Both the position numbers and the translations under genes were made by a program. Below the pieces are notes generated by a model. It was given only the letters and a program-made list of their open reading frames with translations. It did no database searches and was not told where the DNA came from. A stretch of DNA of 5,453 nt from NCBI GenBank assembly GCA_947472705.1, contig CANJDA010000147.1, forward strand, positions 1 through 5,453. The letters run 5' to 3'. Below are positions 1 to 5,453 of this stretch, piece after piece (the stretch's first letter is position 1; the number at the start of each line of letters is the position of its first letter). Origin of the DNA: Flavobacteriaceae bacterium. Its GTDB lineage: Bacteria > Bacteroidota > Bacteroidia > Flavobacteriales > Flavobacteriaceae.

Positions 1-18
1 TCAGATTTCAAACCATAA
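1..18 (+). CDS. Possible C-terminal end of an upstream gene (trmD candidate)
   Basis: Frame 1 reads Ser-Asp-Phe-Lys-Pro and then TAA at 16-18, 13 bases before the rplS start. In many bacteria trmD (tRNA guanine-37 N1-methyltransferase) lies directly before rplS, so this could be its tail. Five residues cannot identify a protein, and the other two + frames also reach stops before rplS. The call rests on conserved gene order and is weak. Confidence 0.2.
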   Translation, partial: SDFKP

Positions 19-31
19 TTAAGCATTAAAA

Positions 32-382
32 ATGGCAAATTTAGTAGATTTCGTTAATAACGAATTATCGACAAAAAAAGATTTCCCTGCTTTCGGAGCT
101 GGAGATACTATCACAGTATACTACGAAATTAAAGAGGGTGAAAAAACAAGAACTCAGTTTTTCAAAGGAGTTGTTATCCAAAGAAAAGGTGCAGGATTGA
201 CTGAAACTTTTACAATCCGTAAAATGTCTGGTGCAGTTGGTGTAGAGCGTATCTTCCCAGTTAACATGCCAGCATTACAAAAAATTGAAGTTAACCAAAG
301 AGGTAAAGTTAGAAGAGCTCGTATCTACTACTTTAGAGAACTTACTGGTAAAAAAGCAAAAATCAAAGAAAGAAGAAGATAA
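32..382 (+). CDS. rplS: 50S ribosomal protein L19
   Basis: This is a 116-residue, strongly basic protein of the large ribosomal subunit; L19 lies at the interface with the 30S subunit. The family pattern runs the whole length: the N-terminal helix (MANLVDFVNNEL), the FGAGDTITVYY strand near residues 21-31, the FKGVVIQRKG segment near 44-53, TFTIRKMSGAVGVERIFPV near 60-78, and the C-terminal VRRARIYYFRELTGKKAKIKE signature near 93-113. Length matches usual L19 (about 115-120 residues), so the gene is complete. The ATG follows an A-rich leader (cattaaaa) with no Shine-Dalgarno motif, as is normal in Bacteroidota. No promoter is visible in the 31 bases before it, so it is probably the last gene of an operon entering from the left. 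A strong hairpin terminator starts 19 bases after the stop codon. Confidence 0.97.
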   Translation: MANLVDFVNNELSTKKDFPAFGAGDTITVYYEIKEGEKTRTQFFKGVVIQRKGAGLTETFTIRKMSGAVGVERIFPVNMPALQKIEVNQRGKVRRARIYYFRELTGKKAKIKERRR

Positions 383-400
383 TACTAACTTTCAAATCAT

Positions 401-433
401 AAAAAAAGCCTCAACAATGTTGGGGCTTTTTTT
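401..433 (+). terminator. Rho-independent terminator of rplS
   Basis: The arms aaaaaaagcc (401-410) and ggcttttttt (424-433) pair perfectly. They continue through a T-G wobble (411/423) and caac/gttg (412-415/419-422) around a 3-base aat loop. The result is a 15-pair stem ending in seven Ts. On the + strand the odd pair is a permitted G-U; on the - strand it becomes a C-A mismatch, so the hairpin folds better in the rplS transcript. Its symmetric A/T flanks could also stop leftover transcription from mdh. Confidence 0.9.
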
Positions 434-450
434 ATGGGTATATTTCATTC

Positions 451-486
451 AAAAAAACCTGAACTGTTTCCAATTCGGGTTTCTTT
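451..486 (-). terminator. Likely terminator of the gyrB-mdh transcript
   Basis: The arms aaacctgaa (455-463) and ttcgggttt (474-482) flank a 10-base loop. Read on the - strand, the stem is followed by a run of seven Ts (complement of 451-457) and lies about 20 bases beyond the mdh stop codon, which is the expected place for its terminator. One position (460/477) is a T-G wobble on the + strand but an A-C mismatch on the - strand, so the stem alone folds slightly better for + transcripts. It may act in both directions as a second barrier behind the rplS terminator. Confidence 0.65.
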
Positions 487-504
487 ATTTATAGATTTAA
501 AGAA

Positions 505-1440
505 TTAACCTAAAACCGTTTGTAAAGCATCATTCATTCCTCTAACGGCATCCGCGCTTTTGGCAAACAAGGCTTTTTCAGCATCATTCAATTTGATGTC
601 AACAATTTGCTCAACACCATTTTTACCAATGATACATGGCACTCCGATACAAATATCGTTTTGACCATACTCGCCTTCTACAAAAACAGAACAAGCTATC
701 ATTTTTCTTTGGTCATTTAAAATACTATCAACCAAATACGCTACTGAAGCTCCAGGAGCATACCAAGCCGAAGTTCCTAACAAAGCTGTTAATGTAGCTC
801 CGCCCACCATAGTGTCTGCCGCTACTTTAGCCAATTGCTCTTCCGATAAAAACTGAGAAACCGGAATACCATTATAAGAAGCCAAACGAGTTAACGGAAT
901 CATAGTTGTATCACCATGACCGCCAATTACCATTGCTGAAATATCATTGGCAGGTTTGTCAAGAGCTAAAGACAAATAGGTTCTGAAACGAGAACTGTCT
1001 AAAGCACCACCCATACCGATGATTCTATTTTTAGGCAAGCCTAACGATTTAAATGCTAAATAGGTCATCGTATCCATAGGATTAGAAACAATTACAAATA
1101 TAGCTTCAGGAGAATGTTGCAATAAATTCTCAGCCACCGATTTAACAATACTGGCATTGATACCAATTAACTCTTCGCGAGTCATACCTGGTTTTCTAGG
1201 AATTCCTGAAGTGATTACCACTACATTACTTCCAGCCGTTTTTGAATAATCATTGGTAATGCCAGTCAATTTGGTATTAAAACCAGTATTGGTAGCACAT
1301 TGCATAATATCTAATGCTTTTCCTTCTGCAAAACCTTCTCTAATATCAAGAAGAACAATTTCGCTTGCAATTCCTCTATAAGCTATCACATCAGCGCAAG
1401 TGGCCCCAACATTTCCAGCTCCTACAATCGTAACTTTCAT
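505..1440 (-). CDS. mdh: Malate dehydrogenase, NAD-dependent (LDH-like type)
   Basis: This cytoplasmic TCA-cycle enzyme interconverts malate and oxaloacetate with NAD. The 311-residue product starts straight into the Rossmann dinucleotide loop GAGNVG (residues 7-12), with Asp32 at the end of the second strand (LLDI) expected to bind the adenosine ribose, which favours NAD over NADP. The active-site loop PRKPGMTR carries Arg82 and Arg88; Arg at the first of these positions selects oxaloacetate, where lactate dehydrogenases have Gln. SNPMD holds Asn120, LDSSR holds Asp148 and Arg151, and GGHGD holds the catalytic His175. All match the known catalytic set of the LDH/MDH superfamily. Length and the GGHGDTTMIPLTR stretch fit the LDH-like MDH type common in Bacteroidota rather than the E. 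coli type. It begins 37 bases after the gyrB stop codon with no promoter visible between, so it is probably co-transcribed with gyrB. It is intact. Confidence 0.96.
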   Translation of the reverse strand: MKVTIVGAGNVGATCADVIAYRGIASEIVLLDIREGFAEGKALDIMQCATNTGFNTKLTGITNDYSKTAGSNVVVITSGIPRKPGMTREELIGINASIVKSVAENLLQHSPEAIFVIVSNPMDTMTYLAFKSLGLPKNRIIGMGGALDSSRFRTYLSLALDKPANDISAMVIGGHGDTTMIPLTRLASYNGIPVSQFLSEEQLAKVAADTMVGGATLTALLGTSAWYAPGASVAYLVDSILNDQRKMIACSVFVEGEYGQNDICIGVPCIIGKNGVEQIVDIKLNDAEKALFAKSADAVRGMNDALQTVLG

Positions 1441-1477
1441 CTGTATAAAATTTGTTTGTTGTTATGTTATTTAATTA

Positions 1478-3418
1478 CTATGCGTCAATCTTAGCATACA
1501 CCGCATTTTTTTCAATAAACTCTCTACGTGGTGGCACCTCGTCTCCCATTAACATAGAGAACACTCTATCTGCTTCAGCCAAACTATCAATTGTAACTTG
1601 ACGTAAGGTTCTGAAATTAGGATCCATGGTAGTTTCCCACAATTGCTCCGCGTTCATTTCTCCAAGACCTTTATAACGTTGTATAGCGGCACTGCCTCCC
1701 ATCTTCTCATTGGCAATATCACGTTGGTCATCGTTCCATGCGTATTCTTTTTTGTTTCCTTTTTTAACCAAATACAAAGGTGGTGCTGCAATATACACAT
1801 GTCCACCCTCAATTAGCTCTTTCATAAAACGGAAGAAGAACGTTAAAATCAAAGTAGAAATGTGACTACCATCGACATCGGCATCACACATGATGATTAC
1901 TTTATGATAACGCAGTTTTTCTAAGTTCAAGGCTTTGGAATCTTCTTCGGTACCGATAGTAACCCCTAAGGCTGTAAAAATGTTTCGAATCTCTTCGTTT
2001 TCAAAAACTTTGTGATGCATCGCTTTTTCAACATTCAAAATCTTTCCACGCAATGGTAAAATCGCTTGAAAATTTCTATCACGACCTTGTTTTGCAGTTC
2101 CACCAGCCGAATCTCCCTCTACTAAGTAAACCTCACATTTTGCTGGATCTTGTTCTGAACAATCTGAGAGTTTTCCTGGTAAACCACCACCACCTAGAAC
2201 AGTTTTGCGTTGTACCATTTCGCGAGCCTTCTTAGCTGCGTGACGAGCTTGTGCTGCCAGAATCACTTTTTGTACTATGATTTTGGCATCGTTTGGGTTT
2301 TCTTCCAAATAATTTTCTAGCATTTCAGCCACCGCTTGAGAAACTGGAGAAACTACTTCTCTATTTCCTAATTTGGTTTTAGTTTGTCCTTCGAATTGTG
2401 GTTCTTGAACTTTTACTGAAATAATCGCAGTTAATCCTTCACGAAAATCATCTCCAGATATTTCGAATTTTAATTTTTCTAATAAGCCCGAAGCATCAGC
2501 GTATTTTTTTAAGGTACGGGTTAATCCCATACGGAAACCTTGTAAGTGCGTTCCTCCTTCGTGAGTATTGATATTATTTACATAAGAGAAAATATTCTCT
2601 GCATAACTTTCATTATAAATCAAAGCTACCTCAACTGGAATTTCCCCTTTTTCATTTTCCATGCTAATTACATGGCTAATGATTGGAATACGATTTCCAT
2701 CTAGAAAACGAACAAATTCTTTTAATCCTTCTTTCGAATGGAAAACTTCGCCTTCAAAATCTCCGTTCTCTTTTGTAAATCTTCTATCTGTTAGCGTAAT
2801 AGTAATTCCTTTATTTAAAAAAGACAACTCACGCATACGACCAGCCAATGTATCATAAGAAAACTCTAAAGTCTGAGTAAAGATAGTTGCATCTGGATGA
2901 AAAGTAACAGTTGTTCCTCTTTTAGTTGATTCTCCAATTTGTTTAACTGGATACATTGATTTTCCTCTTTCATATTCTTGCTCATATACTTTACCATCAC
3001 GGTAAACTGTAGCACGTAAATGATCAGAAAGTGCATTCACACAGGAAACCCCAACACCATGTAATCCTCCAGATACTTTATAAGAGTCTTTATCAAATTT
3101 TCCTCCAGCCCCAATTTTGGTCATTACTACCTCCAAAGCAGACACACCTTCTTTTTTGTGCATGTCAACTGGAATTCCACGACCATTATCTTCAACGGTA
3201 ACTGAATTATCTTCATTTATAATTACACTTATAGTGTCACAATGACCAGCTAATGCCTCATCGATAGAGTTATCTACAACCTCGTAAACTAAATGATGTA
3301 AACCTCTAACTCCGGTATCTCCAATGTACATGGAAGGACGCATTCTTACATGCTCCATTCCTTCTAATGCCTGAATACTATCGGCTGAATAACTGTTCTT
3401 TTTAATCTCGTCGCTCAT
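1478..3418 (-). CDS. gyrB: DNA gyrase subunit B (ATPase subunit)
   Basis: GyrB supplies the ATPase and TOPRIM domains of the A2B2 gyrase that introduces negative supercoils into DNA. The 646-residue product has the GHKL ATPase domain at about 1-230: EVVDNSIDEA with catalytic base Glu46 and Mg-binding Asn50, EDNGRGIP with Asp77, and GGLHGVG (117-123). The transducer domain follows with QTKTKLGN (345-352) and its ATP-contacting Lys347. The TOPRIM domain has EGDSAGG (Glu434), PLRGKILNVEKA (456-467 region) and DADVDG (Asp512, Asp514, Asp516), which bind Mg for DNA cleavage. The C-terminal QRYKGLGEMN (580-589) is a GyrB hallmark. Arg140 lines up with E. coli Arg136, the coumarin-contacting residue, and is unchanged. 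The protein lacks the roughly 165-residue insertion of E. coli GyrB, as is usual outside Proteobacteria. ParE is the alternative, but length and motifs favour GyrB. The stop codon is TAG. A consensus -7 box lies 39 bases before the ATG. Confidence 0.97.
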   Translation of the reverse strand: MSDEIKKNSYSADSIQALEGMEHVRMRPSMYIGDTGVRGLHHLVYEVVDNSIDEALAGHCDTISVIINEDNSVTVEDNGRGIPVDMHKKEGVSALEVVMTKIGAGGKFDKDSYKVSGGLHGVGVSCVNALSDHLRATVYRDGKVYEQEYERGKSMYPVKQIGESTKRGTTVTFHPDATIFTQTLEFSYDTLAGRMRELSFLNKGITITLTDRRFTKENGDFEGEVFHSKEGLKEFVRFLDGNRIPIISHVISMENEKGEIPVEVALIYNESYAENIFSYVNNINTHEGGTHLQGFRMGLTRTLKKYADASGLLEKLKFEISGDDFREGLTAIISVKVQEPQFEGQTKTKLGNREVVSPVSQAVAEMLENYLEENPNDAKIIVQKVILAAQARHAAKKAREMVQRKTVLGGGGLPGKLSDCSEQDPAKCEVYLVEGDSAGGTAKQGRDRNFQAILPLRGKILNVEKAMHHKVFENEEIRNIFTALGVTIGTEEDSKALNLEKLRYHKVIIMCDADVDGSHISTLILTFFFRFMKELIEGGHVYIAAPPLYLVKKGNKKEYAWNDDQRDIANEKMGGSAAIQRYKGLGEMNAEQLWETTMDPNFRTLRQVTIDSLAEADRVFSMLMGDEVPPRREFIEKNAVYAKIDA

Positions 3419-3457
3419 ATTATTTTATCGTAAAAAATGTAATTTTTGTCTAACACG

Positions 3458-3465
3458 CAAATATA
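3458..3465 (-). promoter_or_regulatory. -7 box of the gyrB promoter
   Basis: On the - strand this reads TATATTTG, an exact match to the Bacteroidota primary-sigma -7 consensus TAnnTTTG. It leaves 39 bases before the gyrB ATG, giving a leader of roughly 30 bases. No TTG is present at the usual 17-23 base spacing upstream; the nearest is 30 bases away (3496-3498). So the -33 element is weak or absent, and the promoter may rely on an activator or on sequence context. The asnB terminator sits upstream, so gyrB needs its own promoter, which supports the call. Confidence 0.65.
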
Positions 3466-3474
3466 TAAAAACAC

Positions 3475-3538
3475 ATAGGATTTCCTATTCGAAATCAAGT
3501 TTAAAACCCTTAAGTTATTAACATTTTCGATAGGATTT
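3475..3538. repeat. Three ATAGGA-type motifs upstream of gyrB, partly an inverted repeat
   Basis: ATAGGATTT occurs at 3475-3483 and again at 3530-3538 on the + strand. A third copy, AATAGGAAAT, reads on the - strand at 3480-3489. Copies one and two form a 14-base dyad, ATAGGA-tt-TCCTAT (3475-3488). Copies two and three extend into a longer inverted repeat: TCCTATTCGAAA (3483-3494) against TTTCGATAGGA (3525-3535), with one bulged base and a 30-base spacer. The dyad covers the place where the gyrB -33 element should be. The block lies upstream of the expected transcript start, so a DNA-binding role is likelier than an RNA structure. Function is inferred only from position and symmetry. Confidence 0.45.
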
Positions 3539-3542
3539 CAAC

Positions 3543-3576
3543 AAAAAACGCTCGCCAAAAAATGACGAACGTTTTT
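3543..3576 (-). terminator. Rho-independent terminator of asnB
   Basis: On the - strand the arms AAAAACG-T-TCG and CGA-G-CGTTTTT (3566-3576 and 3544-3554) pair as an 11-pair stem with one U-G wobble around an 11-base loop, ending in six Ts. On the + strand the wobble becomes a C-A mismatch, so the hairpin favours the asnB direction. It lies about 67 bases after the asnB stop codon and separates asnB from the gyrB promoter. Confidence 0.8.
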
Positions 3577-3642
3577 AACAAACAAACTAAACTTCAATCT
3601 AAATTAAAGACCTAAATCTTGAATTTATTCTCTTCATTATTT

Positions 3643-5316
3643 TTATGCTTTTACATAGGCATCATCGTGCACATTGGCCACTGCTCTACCCGATGGATCA
3701 TTCATGTTTTTAAACGCTTCATCCCACTCTAAAGCAATTTTTGTACTGCATGCCACACTGGCTTCTTGAGGAACACATAAGGCAGCTGCATCACTTGGGA
3801 AATGTTCATTAAAAATAGAACGATAATAATATTCTTCTTTAGATGTTGGAGTTTGCAATGGGAATTTATATTTCGCATTTGCTAATTGTTCATCCGAAAC
3901 TTCTCGGGCAACAACCTCTTTCAAAGTATCAATCCAACTATAACCAACACCATCGCTAAATTGTTCTTTTTGTCTCCAAGCTACACTCGCGGGTAACATT
4001 TCTTCAAATGCTTTTCGAAGCACCCATTTTTCCATGCGTTCTCCGTTTATCATTTTGTCTTGTGGATTTATACGCATAGCAACATCCATAAATTCTTTAT
4101 CTAAAAAAGGCACACGTCCTTCAATACCCCAAGCTGCTAAACTTTTGTTAGCACGTAAGCAATCATACATGTGTAGTTTACTTAATTTACGAACTGTCTC
4201 TTCGTGAAATTCTTTGGCGTTTGGTGCTTTGTGGAAATATAAATACCCGCCAAATAATTCATCCGAACCTTCTCCTGAAAGAACCATTTTTATACCCATA
4301 GATTTAATAACTCTTGCCATCAAATACATAGGTGTAGAAGCTCTTATTGTAGTAACATCATACGTTTCTAAATTATAAATTACATCACGAACAGCATCCA
4401 ATCCTTCTTGAATAGTAAACTTAATTTCGTGATGAATAGTTCCGATATAGTCAGCAACAACTTTCGCAGCTGCTAAATCTGGAGAACCTTCTAAACCAAC
4501 AGCAAATGAGTGCAATTGTGGATACCAAGCCTCTTGTGTATCACCAGATTCAATTCTTTTTTGTGCATATTTTTTGGCAACTGCTGAAGTAATTGAAGAA
4601 TCTAATCCTCCTGAAAGCAATACTCCATAAGGCACATCACTCATCAACTGACGATGAACAGCAGCTTCTAAAGCAGTTTTTATTTCATCAATGCTAGTTT
4701 GATTATCTTTTACAGCATCATACTCTGTCCATTCTCTTTTATACCATTTTACAAATTCGCCATCTTTACTTGACATATAATGTCCGGGAGGAAACAATTG
4801 GATTTTGGTACAATACCCTTCTAATGCTTTCAATTCAGAAGCGACATAAAACGTACCATTTTGATCCCAACCTATATACAAAGGAATAATACCCATGTGG
4901 TCACGAGCCACAAAATATTCATCTTTCTCCACATCATAAATAGCAAATCCGAATATTCCGTTCATTTCATCAATAAAATGAACTCCTTTTTCTTTATATA
5001 AAGCAAGAATAACTTCGCAATCGCTTTCAGTTTGAAAAGTATATTTACCTTCAAATTGCTTTCTTAAAATTCGATGATTATAAATTTCACCATTGGCTGC
5101 CAATACTAATTTTCCATCTTGACTAAACAAAGGTTGTTTTCCAGAAGCTGGATCTACAATTGCTAATCTTTCATGAGCCATAATGGCTTTTTCATTACTA
5201 AAAATACCACTCCAATCAGGTCCGCGATGACGGATTATTTTGGACATTTCCAAAACTTTTGGTCTTAACGTTTCTGTTTTTTGCTTTAAATCAAAGGCGC
5301 ATACAATTCCGCACAT
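3643..5316 (-). CDS. asnB: Asparagine synthetase B, glutamine-hydrolysing
   Basis: AsnB makes asparagine from aspartate, ATP and glutamine in the cytoplasm. An N-terminal glutaminase domain releases ammonia, which passes to a C-terminal synthetase domain. The start is placed at the ATG giving MCGIV, because Cys2 must become the N-terminal nucleophile after Met removal; an in-frame ATG 42 bases upstream (5358) would bury it. The product is 557 residues, close to E. coli AsnB (554). Glutaminase residues seen are Cys2, RHRGPD (29-34), Arg50, Asn75-Gly76-Glu77 (NGEIYNH) and Asp99 (ESDCE). The synthetase domain has the ATP pyrophosphatase loop SGGLDSS (235-241), SGEGSDELFGGY from 347 with Glu349, and WRQKEQFSDGVGY (447-459) with Lys450. 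The C-terminal SVACST...EWDEAF...DPSGRAV tail matches the E. coli-type AsnB rather than shorter or exopolysaccharide-linked relatives. It is a single-gene unit with its own terminator, and it is intact. Confidence 0.96.
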   Translation of the reverse strand: MCGIVCAFDLKQKTETLRPKVLEMSKIIRHRGPDWSGIFSNEKAIMAHERLAIVDPASGKQPLFSQDGKLVLAANGEIYNHRILRKQFEGKYTFQTESDCEVILALYKEKGVHFIDEMNGIFGFAIYDVEKDEYFVARDHMGIIPLYIGWDQNGTFYVASELKALEGYCTKIQLFPPGHYMSSKDGEFVKWYKREWTEYDAVKDNQTSIDEIKTALEAAVHRQLMSDVPYGVLLSGGLDSSITSAVAKKYAQKRIESGDTQEAWYPQLHSFAVGLEGSPDLAAAKVVADYIGTIHHEIKFTIQEGLDAVRDVIYNLETYDVTTIRASTPMYLMARVIKSMGIKMVLSGEGSDELFGGYLYFHKAPNAKEFHEETVRKLSKLHMYDCLRANKSLAAWGIEGRVPFLDKEFMDVAMRINPQDKMINGERMEKWVLRKAFEEMLPASVAWRQKEQFSDGVGYSWIDTLKEVVAREVSDEQLANAKYKFPLQTPTSKEEYYYRSIFNEHFPSDAAALCVPQEASVACSTKIALEWDEAFKNMNDPSGRAVANVHDDAYVKA

Positions 5317-5355
5317 ATTCTTTTTTTTTAATCTAAATTTGTTTATTTGTGAAAG

Positions 5356-5363
5356 CAAAAATC
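5356..5363 (-). promoter_or_regulatory. Candidate -7 box for asnB
   Basis: On the - strand this reads GATTTTTG, one mismatch from TAnnTTTG, and it leaves 39 bases before the chosen asnB ATG, the same distance as the gyrB box to its ATG. No TTG lies at the expected -33 spacing. The region is very AT-rich, so a near match by chance is easy; position is the main support. Confidence 0.35.
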
Positions 5364-5371
5364 CTTTTTAT

Positions 5372-5387
5372 GTTTTAATATTAAAAC
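5372..5387. promoter_or_regulatory. Perfect 16-base palindrome upstream of asnB (possible operator)
   Basis: GTTTTAATATTAAAAC is fully self-complementary with no spacer. It sits 8 bases upstream of the candidate asnB -7 box, covering the spacer and -33 region where a dimeric repressor or activator would act. No regulator can be named from the sequence. The site is almost all A/T, so chance symmetry is possible. The rest of 5317-5453 is AT-rich with no other structure that I can support. Confidence 0.35.
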
Positions 5388-5453
5388 TAATAACTATATT
5401 TTGATTATTATTTTAAACTTTAACAATCGATATACAGTAAATATGAAATTTAA

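Noticed and set aside
285..494. A 69-residue + strand reading frame overlapping the end of rplS
   Set aside because: It runs in another frame through the conserved L19 C terminus and then through both terminator hairpins; its sequence resembles no known protein and has no plausible start region.
1441..1477. A possible separate mdh promoter in the gyrB-mdh gap
   Set aside because: No TAnnTTTG box is present on the - strand in these 37 bases.
2053..2858. Two short + strand reading frames (2053-2235 and 2661-2858) inside gyrB
   Set aside because: Both are antisense to highly conserved parts of gyrB and show no protein features of their own.
3577..3642. A possible small RNA or extra hairpin between the asnB stop and its terminator
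   Set aside because: Only short AT-rich partial repeats (CTAAAT twice) are present; no stable stem, promoter or reading frame was found.
3596..5339. AATCTAAATT on both sides of asnB (3596-3605 and 5330-5339), as if a direct repeat bordered an inserted segment
   Set aside because: A 10-base match in very AT-rich DNA is expected by chance; it lies inside the asnB leader and trailer, and asnB shows no sign of transfer.
5443..5453. ATG AAA TTT AA at the right edge, possibly the start of a divergent + strand gene, with TATATTTTG at 5395-5403 upstream as a poor promoter match
   Set aside because: Only three codons are visible and the promoter match has one extra base; nothing supports a gene from this window alone.

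Overview
The window looks like ordinary core chromosome of a low-GC Bacteroidota bacterium, most likely a Flavobacterium or a close relative. The signs are AT-rich intergenic DNA, no Shine-Dalgarno sequence before any start codon, a Bacteroidota-type -7 promoter box (TAnnTTTG) before gyrB, and protein sequences typical of flavobacterial L19, malate dehydrogenase, GyrB and AsnB. Genus is an inference from these traits, not a database result.

Layout, left to right. The first 18 bases may be the last codons of an upstream gene. rplS (ribosomal protein L19) follows on the + strand and is intact. Two hairpins with T-runs (401-433 and 451-486) fill the 122-base gap between rplS and the convergent mdh gene. 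All other genes lie on the - strand and are transcribed leftward in the order asnB, then gyrB, then mdh. gyrB (DNA gyrase subunit B) and mdh (malate dehydrogenase) are 37 bases apart with no visible promoter or terminator between them, so they probably share a transcript. That transcript starts at a consensus -7 box at 3458-3465 and ends at the hairpin at 451-486. asnB (glutamine-hydrolysing asparagine synthetase) is its own unit, with a terminator at 3543-3576 and a 137-base AT-rich upstream region that runs to the window edge.

The four proteins serve translation (L19), DNA supercoiling (GyrB), the TCA cycle (Mdh) and asparagine synthesis (AsnB). They form no shared pathway. All four are full length with their key residues in place.

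I found no mobile element, CRISPR array, RNA gene, toxin-antitoxin or defence module, and no novel system. The points most worth a second look are non-coding: three copies of an ATAGGA-type motif, partly forming an inverted repeat, around the gyrB promoter; and a perfect 16-base palindrome just upstream of the likely asnB promoter.
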